Assembly: GCA_025054735.1 (NCBI GenBank)
Contig: JANWZG010000083.1
Coordinates: 1-11,186, forward strand
DNA from: Cyanobacteriota bacterium
Lineage (GTDB): Bacteria > Cyanobacteriota > Cyanobacteriia > SKYG9
DNA: 11,186 nucleotides
Direction: 5' to 3'
The stretch's first letter is position 1, and each line of letters begins with the position of its first letter. Of the stretch, positions 1 through 5,059 are shown piece after piece. Under the pieces are notes generated by a model, which had not been told where the DNA came from, ran no database searches, and was given only the letters and a program-made list of their open reading frames with translations. Both the position numbers and the translations under genes were made by a program.

Positions 1-81
1 GGTGCGAGGGGTTTGGCTAATGGGGTCTATGGTACAAACGACCGTGTTACTAGTGCCAAAGTCGATCGCCACAATTGTCAT
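1..81 (-). CDS. Hsp70-like (DnaK-superfamily) protein, N-terminal fragment
   Basis: Only the first 27 codons are present; the gene continues past the left edge. The reading begins MTIVAIDFGTSNTVV. The block AIDFGTSNT (about residues 5-13) matches the phosphate-1 ATP-binding motif that opens the actin/Hsp70 ATPase fold (DLGTTNS in classical DnaK). The Phe after the Asp and the Ser-Asn ending suggest a divergent Hsp70-like protein rather than canonical DnaK; that is an inference. The family binds and hydrolyses ATP, usually to drive substrate folding. The ATG at 81 is chosen because the motif follows at once and the three ATGs just upstream are in other frames. It lies downstream of the RRM gene on the same strand, separated by about 380 bp that include a terminator-like hairpin, so it is probably transcribed separately. 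Confidence 0.75.
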   Translation of the reverse strand, partial: MTIVAIDFGTSNTVVCTIDPISQTPRT

Positions 82-109
82 ATGTCATAGCAATTGTCAT
101 ATGTCATAG
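72..109. repeat. 19-bp perfect tandem duplication at the Hsp70-like start
   Basis: The 19-mer CAATTGTCATATGTCATAG occurs twice back to back (72-90 and 91-109). The unit contains the start codon of the Hsp70-like gene, so the minus strand carries four ATGs in under 30 nt (at 107, 100, 88 and 81). Only the one at 81 opens the Hsp70 frame. Confidence 0.9.
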
Positions 110-160
110 CAACGCTCTAAACCGTTAACCATGGCTCTTGAGTTAAAGGAAACTTGAAGC

Positions 161-166
161 ATTCTA
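161..166 (-). promoter_or_regulatory. candidate -10 box for the Hsp70-like gene
   Basis: On the minus strand TAGAAT (5 of 6 to TATAAT) lies about 80 nt before the ATG at 81. No convincing -35 hexamer stands 16-18 bp upstream. A dyad, TCATTC-A-GAATGA (191-179), lies about where a regulator or -35 region would be. This is a pattern match only. Confidence 0.25.
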
Positions 167-223
167 TCCCCTATCTAATCATTCTGAATGACCTAACATT
201 ACTTGACTAGGAAGTAGAGTAAC

Positions 224-256
224 AAAATCGGACGCAAGAGCAACCTCCTACGTCCG
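224..256 (-). terminator. intrinsic terminator-like hairpin downstream of the RRM gene
   Basis: Read on the minus strand, CGGACGTAGGAG (256-245) pairs with CTCTTGCGTCCG (240-229) across a GTTG tetraloop. That is 12 pairs, two of them G-U. ATTTTGTT follows directly, so the arrangement fits Rho-independent termination on the minus strand; the plus-strand side has no T run. It lies about 205 nt beyond the RRM stop codon and before the Hsp70-like promoter region. It could end a long 3' UTR or a separate small RNA. Confidence 0.65.
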
Positions 257-460
257 GTCATCAACGTGTTATGGATTTGTCCTCAGCTTAGCCCAACTAA
301 ACTCTGCACGGTTGCTACAAGTAACCTACAGTGCCGATTTATATCCAAGCTGTGAACGGATAGCGCTATGTGGCTAACTTTCGGAGAACTGGTAAACGAT
401 TCATAACCTTCTCCAGCCTAAAGCAACGGACATCGCTAAGGTGAACCATGTAATAGCGAC

Positions 461-769
461 TTAGTAGCGACGAGCACCATTGCGGCGATTGTTATTGTTA
501 CCCCAGCTTCCAGATGGACTGCGCTGTTCACGAGGTTTAGCCTTGCTCACCTTAATGTCGCGTCCCATCCACTCAGCACCGTCCAAGGCAGTAATAGCAG
601 CATCTTCCTCTGTGTCTGACTTCATCTCCACAAAGGCAAAGCCCCGGAACCGCCCTGTTTCTCGATCAATTGGTAGCTGCACACGCCTAACAGTACCGTA
701 CTCCGCGAAGGTCTGCTCAAGGTCTTCTTGAGTTACTTCGTAGGGCAAATTCCCAACATAAATTGACAT
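461..769 (-). CDS. single-RRM RNA-binding protein (cyanobacterial Rbp, cold-shock type)
   Basis: A 102-residue protein with one RNA recognition motif and a short Gly/Asn/Arg-rich tail, the usual form of cyanobacterial Rbp proteins. RNP2 is IYVGNL (residues 3-8) and RNP1 is RGFAFVEM (42-49), carrying the aromatic residues that stack on RNA. The tail (about 80-102) contains NNNNRRNGARRY. Family members bind single-stranded RNA in the cytoplasm, and several are cold-induced. I chose the ATG at 769 (MSIYVGNLPY) over a GTG two codons upstream because it matches the family N-terminus. GGAG at 784-781 lies 11 nt upstream and sits in an inverted repeat (780-818). The gene is probably monocistronic, with a leader of over 100 nt. 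Which numbered Rbp paralogue this is cannot be said. Confidence 0.95.
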   Translation of the reverse strand: MSIYVGNLPYEVTQEDLEQTFAEYGTVRRVQLPIDRETGRFRGFAFVEMKSDTEEDAAITALDGAEWMGRDIKVSKAKPREQRSPSGSWGNNNNRRNGARRY

Positions 770-779
770 AATCACTAGG

Positions 780-818
780 TCTCCGAAATTAGAAATGTAG
801 AGAATTTAAATTCGGAGA
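780..818 (-). promoter_or_regulatory. leader hairpin covering the ribosome binding site of the RRM gene
   Basis: On the minus strand TCTCCGAA (818-811) is perfectly complementary to TTCGGAGA (787-780). The pairing extends by two A-U pairs after one U-U mismatch (809-808 with 790-789). The 3' arm contains GGAG (784-781), the only good Shine-Dalgarno sequence before the ATG at 769. The pairing is seen directly; regulation by it is inferred. Confidence 0.55.
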
Positions 819-901
819 AACAAATATCGGTGTAACAGGAGCTAATGGTTAGATCCAAGCGAACCGTGGTTTCAATGCCGAAGATAATTCTTACCCCTAA
901 G

Positions 902-907
902 ACTATA
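902..907 (-). promoter_or_regulatory. candidate -10 box for the RRM gene
   Basis: The minus strand reads TGTGTTATAGTC here, giving TATAGT (5 of 6 to TATAAT) with an upstream TG. Transcription from about 895 would give a leader near 125 nt that includes the ribosome-binding-site hairpin. No clear -35 hexamer is seen. Two short dyads upstream, TGGGT/ACCCA (934-920) and GTAAC/GTTAC (956-936), could be operator half-sites. Confidence 0.35.
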
Positions 908-992
908 ACACATTGGCACTGGGTGTCTGACCCAAGTAACAGTTGCAATATGTTACAGATTAGCGATCCGGCCACCCTTACTGGGGATTTCC

Positions 993-1841
993 CTAGGGCA
1001 AGGCAGTCACAGTCAGTATTGAATAACTGCCAAAAATCTTTAGTGTTTCTGTGCAGGTTGCTAATTCCTGTAATGCTGACTGCACAGATGGTGTAGAGAG
1101 ACTGCCTTCTAGGTCGATAAAAAACAAGTAGTCTCCTAGAGAGCGCTTAGTGGGTCGGGATTCAATCTTGCTGAGATTGATGTCTAGGTGGGCAAAAGCC
1201 TGCAAAGCCTTGACAAGTGCTCCTGGTAGGTTGGCAGGCAAACTAAAGGCTAGGGAAGTGTGGCTACCATGGGTGGAGGCTTGCTGACTAACAGCCCAAA
1301 ACCTAGTGCAATTATCGGGGTAATCATTGATTGGACAAGCCAAGACAGGCACTCCATAGAGTTGAGCAGCCCGTTGAGACGAAATAGCTGCGGCGGTGCG
1401 ATCGTCCAGGTGCCTAAGGGCCTCTGTAGTAGAGCTAGTAGGAATTAGGGAAGGATGATGAAGATTGGTTTCTAGCCAAATTTGACATTGCGCTAACGCT
1501 TGGGGATGGGAATAGACAGCACGGATAGTAGCTAAATTTTCTCCATGGGAAAGCAGCGCATGGGTAATAGGGAGTACGATCGCCTGCTGGATTTGCAGGT
1601 TATCTAACTGCCACAAGGTATCTAGCGTGATGGATACACTGCCTTCGATCGAGTTTTCTACAGGCACAATTGCATAGTCTACGTTGCCAGCAGCCAGAGA
1701 TTGCAAGGTTTTAGCAATGCTAGGATAAGGCTCCAGGGTAACAGAGGTTTGTCTTCGTTGCTGCAACTGATCAGCATAGACCATTGCTGCGGCTTCAGCG
1801 TAGGTGCCCGTAGGCCCCAGATGGGCAATTGTGATAGGCAT
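993..1841 (-). CDS. pheA: prephenate dehydratase with C-terminal ACT domain
   Basis: This enzyme converts prephenate to phenylpyruvate (or acts similarly on arogenate) in phenylalanine synthesis in the cytoplasm. The 282-residue protein opens with HLGPTGTYAEAAA (about 7-19). It has the substrate-site block DYAIVPVENSIEGSVS, SHPQALAQC, and the diagnostic NCTRFWAVS with the catalytic TRF triad. The last ~85 residues form an ACT domain with LPGALVKAL and KIESRP, the blocks that bind phenylalanine in allosteric members. No chorismate mutase domain is fused. I chose the ATG at 1841 (MPITIAHLGP) because it matches monofunctional family N-termini. A GTG at 1928 would add 29 hydrophobic residues and is less likely. 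Neither start has a strong Shine-Dalgarno sequence. It stands alone, with about 400 bp upstream. Confidence 0.95.
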   Translation of the reverse strand: MPITIAHLGPTGTYAEAAAMVYADQLQQRRQTSVTLEPYPSIAKTLQSLAAGNVDYAIVPVENSIEGSVSITLDTLWQLDNLQIQQAIVLPITHALLSHGENLATIRAVYSHPQALAQCQIWLETNLHHPSLIPTSSTTEALRHLDDRTAAAISSQRAAQLYGVPVLACPINDYPDNCTRFWAVSQQASTHGSHTSLAFSLPANLPGALVKALQAFAHLDINLSKIESRPTKRSLGDYLFFIDLEGSLSTPSVQSALQELATCTETLKIFGSYSILTVTALP

Positions 1842-2011
1842 AACAGCAGGATCCAGCAGTAATAATGATGCAGCTACGACAGCAACTAAAGATTTCCAAA
1901 GACTTAATGTCACTGAATCTAATGTCACTATTCCAAGGAGTTCCAGATCCCTGGCCTCCTCAAGAAGCTAGGAGTATGGGCGCTCCATGCAACCTTTTTC
2001 AGTGCCGTTTA

Positions 2012-2028
2012 CCAATAGCTGCTATTGG
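2012..2028. promoter_or_regulatory. 17-bp perfect dyad upstream of pheA
   Basis: CCAATAGC-T-GCTATTGG is a perfect inverted repeat with 8-bp arms and a one-base centre, about 170 bp before the pheA start. No T run follows on either strand, so it is not an intrinsic terminator. An operator for a dimeric regulator is possible; no known site is recognised. Confidence 0.35.
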
Positions 2029-2091
2029 GATGAGTCTACATCAAAACACTCCAGCATGTAGCTTGTAATCATCCTATCCATAAAGAAATTG

Positions 2092-2118
2092 AAAAAGCCC
2101 CTCTCTCAATAGGGACTT
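2092..2118 (-). terminator. intrinsic terminator of futA
   Basis: On the minus strand AAGTCCCT (2118-2111) pairs with AGGGGCTT (2102-2095) with one G-U pair and an 8-nt loop ATTGAGAG. The 3' arm runs into TTTTTC. It lies about 120 nt past the futA stop and upstream of pheA, so it probably separates the two transcripts. Confidence 0.7.
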
Positions 2119-2240
2119 ATCCATCAGGCAAACCTCGTCAGCACACTGCCACGCCAAAGATTTGCAGGTTTGTTGGATAACAAAGAAGAGAGGAGCTTAG
2201 AATGAAAGTGAGACGAAACCTTTACCAGGCAACCTTGGTA

Positions 2241-3326
2241 CTACTTCCAGCCTGCACGATCCATAATCTTGAGAGCCTCTGGAGTATTCTTGCCAATCGT
2301 CGCCATACTGACTCGATCGCGCTTGAACCGCCCATAGCTTGCTAATACAGGATCCAACGGTACATCAGCCAACACTGGATACTCATTATTGCTGCTGGCG
2401 AAGATGACTTGCGCTTCTCGACTTGCCAAGTGCTCTAGGAAACTGATAGCAGCCTCTCGGTTACGCGATGTTTTGATCACGCCACCGCCGCTGAGATTAA
2501 CATGGGTGCCTCGATCGTTTTGATTGGGGAAAAACATGCCCACCTGATTAGCCACCGACTTATCTTCAGCCTTGCTAGACTTTGCTAGCCGTACCAAATA
2601 GTAACTGTTGCACAAGGCAATATCCCCTACTCCGGCTGATATAGCTCTAATCTGAGCCGTATCATTTCCCTCTGGCGGACGAGCAAAGTTGGCAACTAGC
2701 CCCCGTGCCCATTCTTCAGTTGCCGCTGCTCCACGGGCTGCAAGCACAGAAGCTGTTAGCGATTGATTGTACACATGGCTAGATGTCCTAACCAACAACC
2801 GTCGCCGCCACTTGGGGTTAGTCAAATCCTCATAGGTTGACAAGTCTGATGGTCTTACCTTTGCCTTGTTGTACATAATCACCCGTGCCCGCTGTGATAG
2901 CCCAAACCACAATCCATCGGGATCACGAAACTCAGCGGGAACCAATCGAGACAGTGACGCAGAGCGCACCGGTAGGAAAAGACCAGCATCTGCCGCCCGC
3001 CATAGCCGTGCAGCATCCACGGTAATTAGCACATCGGCTGGGCTATTAGCACCCTCGCTCTTAATCCGCTCAATTAACGCATCGGCTTCAGCTTCCACTA
3101 GGTTCACCTTAATTCCAGTCTTGCGAGTAAAGCTCTCATAGAGCTGGGTATCAGTATCGTAGTGCCGTGCTGAATAAAGATTGACTACGCGGTCAGTCTG
3201 CGCGATGTAGGCTGGAGCCTGCCGTCTTACCGTTGGTGGTGTAGCTAGTGCTTGCTGTCCCCATTTCCAGGCTGCTGCTGTCATCGCACCACTAGCAGCC
3301 AAAAATGCACGTCGTGTTGTTTTCAT
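2241..3326 (-). CDS. futA: periplasmic Fe(3+)-binding protein of an iron ABC transporter (FutA type)
   Basis: A 361-residue extracellular solute-binding protein for ferric iron. The N-terminus has a twin-arginine signal (TRRAFL, residues 4-9), a hydrophobic stretch and a likely cleavage site after ALA (26-28), suggesting Tat export to the periplasm. The five residues known to coordinate iron in FutA proteins have clear counterparts: His55-Tyr56 (SARHYDTD), Tyr186 (SSHVYNQ) and Tyr242-Tyr243 (NSYYLVRL). Length and ending (RAGWK) fit a complete gene. The ATG at 3326 gives the signal peptide directly; the Shine-Dalgarno is weak (CGAAG). No permease or ATPase gene of the transporter is adjacent. 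Iron control is likely: Fur-like half sites lie just upstream and a terminator follows. FutA1 versus FutA2 identity cannot be settled here. Confidence 0.95.
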   Translation of the reverse strand: MKTTRRAFLAASGAMTAAAWKWGQQALATPPTVRRQAPAYIAQTDRVVNLYSARHYDTDTQLYESFTRKTGIKVNLVEAEADALIERIKSEGANSPADVLITVDAARLWRAADAGLFLPVRSASLSRLVPAEFRDPDGLWFGLSQRARVIMYNKAKVRPSDLSTYEDLTNPKWRRRLLVRTSSHVYNQSLTASVLAARGAAATEEWARGLVANFARPPEGNDTAQIRAISAGVGDIALCNSYYLVRLAKSSKAEDKSVANQVGMFFPNQNDRGTHVNLSGGGVIKTSRNREAAISFLEHLASREAQVIFASSNNEYPVLADVPLDPVLASYGRFKRDRVSMATIGKNTPEALKIMDRAGWK

Positions 3327-3346
3327 ATCTTCGACTTATTTAGAAA

Positions 3347-3407
3347 TAGTTGCAATTATCAACCGTACTGTTGAAGAAAATCTTACCACTAATGCAACTA
3401 ATTCTCA
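3347..3407 (-). promoter_or_regulatory. futA promoter region with Fur-like half sites
   Basis: The minus strand carries TGAGAAT (3407-3401) and TGATAAT (3361-3355). Both resemble the TGATAAT half of the Fur 7-1-7 consensus, but the second halves match poorly. GATAAT (3360-3355) also serves as a plausible -10 box, about 29 nt before the start codon. The 8-bp inverted repeat TAGTTGCA/TGCAACTA (3347-3354 and 3393-3400) spans the same stretch. Confidence 0.35.
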
Positions 3408-3561
3408 TCTTTAGAGAAAGTTTTATGCCAAAAAAGTCTCTGGACTAGCTAATTGAGGGATTGAACAGCACTTCCTGTGAGGAAATCCCAAAATATATCC
3501 CTTGCAAACCAATGTACAGATGATGCATATAAGTTGCAGTATTACACTCTAGTCCACTTCT

Positions 3562-3716
3562 CCATACTACGGCTACGGATAGCTTGTAGTATGGACTCAA
3601 GTCCTTATTACAAACTAATGGGTTCTGTTGCTAGCCTTTGGAGAATTGGTATAACTCCCCATGCTATAGCTACAGATAGCTTGTGGCGGGAACAAATTTT
3701 GACTACAAACTAGGGG
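3562..3716. repeat. diverged ~97-bp-spaced direct repeat pair with hairpin
   Basis: Copy 1 (3562-3622) and copy 2 (3659-3716) share CCAT-x-CTA-xx-GCTAC-x-GATAGCTTGT-x-G, about 26 of the first 33 positions. After a less conserved stretch both have TACAAACTA (3609-3617 and 3704-3712) followed by a G-rich end. Copy 1 folds into a strong hairpin: TCCATACTAC (3561-3570) pairs with GTAGTATGGA (3586-3595), with an inner GCTA/TAGC stem and a CGGA loop. In copy 2 only the inner AGCTA/TAGCT stem (3668-3681) survives. Confidence 0.6.
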
Positions 3717-3978
3717 CTTAATGTAATTCTTATTAGAGAGTTGATCAAATGGTTCGGACATTCTTGAGATAGCTCGCCCAGCCTGCGGGAGGCAAGTACA
3801 TCCCCTAACCCCAAAAGAGGATATCGGGAGCTAGATTAAAGTCCTCTCCCTCTTTAGCCTTAAGACACAACAATGAAGGCAAATGCTAACAGTACATTGC
3901 AGATTTCCAGTACTTTCAAGCGTTGTTGCATAGCATTGGGTGTAGCGTTGTTATAACCCAGGGTCAGCAAATTCCTAA

Positions 3979-3998
3979 TCTTCAAATTCTCTTGAAGA
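3979..3998 (-). terminator. AT-rich hairpin just after the ABC ATPase gene
   Basis: On the minus strand TCTTCAA (3998-3992) and TTGAAGA (3985-3979) form a perfect 7-bp stem with a 6-nt loop, three bases after the stop codon. No long T run follows (TTAGGAATTTG), so this is a weak terminator or an mRNA 3'-end structure. Confidence 0.3.
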
Positions 3999-4001
3999 CA
4001 G

Positions 4002-5030
4002 CTATGGCTTAGATGCAGCCTCTGACTGTGACTCTGTGGCTGACGGGACTGTCTCCTCTGGGGCAGTTGTGTCTTGATCAGTCACATCTTGAGTTGTGAG
4101 TTGCAAGAATACATCTTCTAGAGTAGCGCGGGTGCGGCGCAGTTCGTAGAGTCCTAAATTGGCTGTAACTAACGTCTGGGCAATCGCAGCCCCTACATCA
4201 ACGGCAGGCTCTAACAAAATTTGCAATTGGTGGTGGTCTGGTGGCAACGTAGCGCTGGCAGCAGAGACAATCTCTACGGACTGCACGCCTGGAATTGCTT
4301 GTAGTTGTTGTAGAGCTACAGTTACGTCACCTGCAACTTCCACCTCGTAGCCTTTGCTGCCTGCTAGCTGTGCTTCTAAGTTGCTGGGAGTATCGGTTGC
4401 TACGATGTGGCCTCGATTGATGATAGTGATGCGATCGCAAGTCATCGACACTTCCGGCAGAATGTGGGTGGACAAAATCACCGTGTGTTGTTCCGCTAAG
4501 CTCCGAATTAAGTTACGAACTTCAATAATTTGTCGTGGATCTAAGCCCACTGTCGGCTCATCCAGAATAATGACAGGCGGGTCATGAACAATCGCTTGAG
4601 CAATGCCCACCCGTTGCTTAAAGCCTTTGGAGAGCTTGCGGATGAGCACGTCGCGCTTTTCTTGTAAGCCACAGCGTTGGATAGCTGAGTCTACCCGCAG
4701 GGGACGATCGCCAGCACTAATGCCTTTGATACTGGCAACAAAGCCTAGGAAGCTCTCTACTGTCATGTCTAGGTACAGGGGAGGCGTTTCTGGTAAATAG
4801 CCAATGCGCTGGCGTACAGCTAGGGAATCTTGATGGACATCGTAGCCTGCTACTACCGCGGTGCCACTGTTGGCCGGTAAATAGCCAGATAGGATCCGCA
4901 TGGTAGTGGTTTTTCCAGCACCGTTAGGGCCAAGAAAGCCTAGAATCTCACCAGTTTTCACTGAGAAACTCACATCTTGAATGGCGGGATGATCACCATA
5001 AACCTTGTACAGATGTTCAACTTCAATCAC
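4002..5030 (-). CDS. ABC transporter ATP-binding protein (ABC-2 type, GldA/CcmA-like)
   Basis: A 342-residue ATPase that would power an ABC-2-type membrane exporter from the cytoplasmic face. Walker A is GPNGAGKTT (34-42). The Q-loop position reads GYLPE (77-81), the signature is LSKGFKQR (133-140) in place of LSGGQ, Walker B with D-loop is VIILDEPTVGLD (153-164), and the switch histidine is in STHI (187-190). LSKGF is usual for the GldA-like branch. A less conserved C-terminal domain (about 220-310) is followed by a 31-residue Thr/Glu/Ser-rich tail. The start is GTG at 5030, well supported by GGAGAGG just upstream. It follows the GT4 gene by 29 bp. No permease gene lies next to it, so substrate and partner are unknown. 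Confidence 0.92.
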   Translation of the reverse strand: MIEVEHLYKVYGDHPAIQDVSFSVKTGEILGFLGPNGAGKTTTMRILSGYLPANSGTAVVAGYDVHQDSLAVRQRIGYLPETPPLYLDMTVESFLGFVASIKGISAGDRPLRVDSAIQRCGLQEKRDVLIRKLSKGFKQRVGIAQAIVHDPPVIILDEPTVGLDPRQIIEVRNLIRSLAEQHTVILSTHILPEVSMTCDRITIINRGHIVATDTPSNLEAQLAGSKGYEVEVAGDVTVALQQLQAIPGVQSVEIVSAASATLPPDHHQLQILLEPAVDVGAAIAQTLVTANLGLYELRRTRATLEDVFLQLTTQDVTDQDTTAPEETVPSATESQSEAASKP

Positions 5031-5035
5031 AACAA

Positions 5036-5042
5036 CCTCTCC
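5036..5042 (-). promoter_or_regulatory. ribosome binding site that fixes the GTG start of the ATPase
   Basis: GGAGAGG on the minus strand ends 5 nt before the GTG at 5030. It is the strongest Shine-Dalgarno sequence in the window and the main reason to accept a GTG start there. Confidence 0.7.
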
Positions 5043-5059
5043 ACCAACAAAAGGCTTAC

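Larger units (their letters stand above)
82..460. other. intergenic region between the RRM gene and the Hsp70-like gene
   Basis: No convincing protein gene is visible. In minus-strand order it holds a TCGCTA/TAGCGA inverted repeat just after the RRM stop (459-454 with 438-433; a second TCGCTA at 470-465 could compete for the same partner), a 10-bp palindrome ATAGCGCTAT (360-369), a -10-like TATAAA inside GGATATAAAT near 350-341, the terminator hairpin (256-224), the TCATTC/GAATGA dyad (191-179), a -10-like box (166-161) and the 19-bp tandem duplication. Confidence 0.6.
1842..2240. other. intergenic region between futA and pheA
   Basis: About 400 bp with no convincing gene. On the minus strand it contains the futA terminator (2118-2092), the 17-bp dyad at 2028-2012, an AGGAGG near 1963-1958 that is too far (about 30 nt) from any likely pheA start, and a partial 15-bp-period direct repeat TAATGTCACT (1905-1914 and 1920-1929). 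The pheA promoter must lie here, but no hexamer pair stands out. Confidence 0.5.
3327..4001. other. 675-bp non-coding region between the ABC ATPase gene and futA
   Basis: No convincing gene is present. It contains the futA promoter at its left end, then an imperfect direct repeat pair (3562-3622 and 3659-3716). A perfect 7-bp inverted repeat AAAGAGG/CCTCTTT (3814-3820 and 3849-3855) overlaps a GGGAG/CTCCC pair (3826-3830 and 3846-3850). There is also a GCCT/AGGC hairpin (3781-3793), a short direct repeat AGCGTTGTT (3919-3927 and 3944-3952) and a hairpin next to the ATPase stop (3979-3998). One open frame on the plus strand (3477-3713) looks accidental. Confidence 0.5.

Noticed and set aside
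72..109. CRISPR-like repeat
   Set aside because: Only two units in direct contact, with no spacers; a simple tandem duplication explains it.
1865..2068. Plus-strand open frame opposite the pheA upstream region
   Set aside because: No family resemblance, no ribosome binding site, and it lies antisense to the pheA leader and palindrome.
3477..3713. Plus-strand open frame of 78 codons in the non-coding region
   Set aside because: It begins at a GTG without a ribosome binding site and runs through the diverged repeat pair. The peptide has no domain-like pattern.
3919..3952. Direct repeat AGCGTTGTT, two copies 25 bp apart
   Set aside because: A nine-base match in a region rich in short repeats is not enough to support an iteron or binding-site array.
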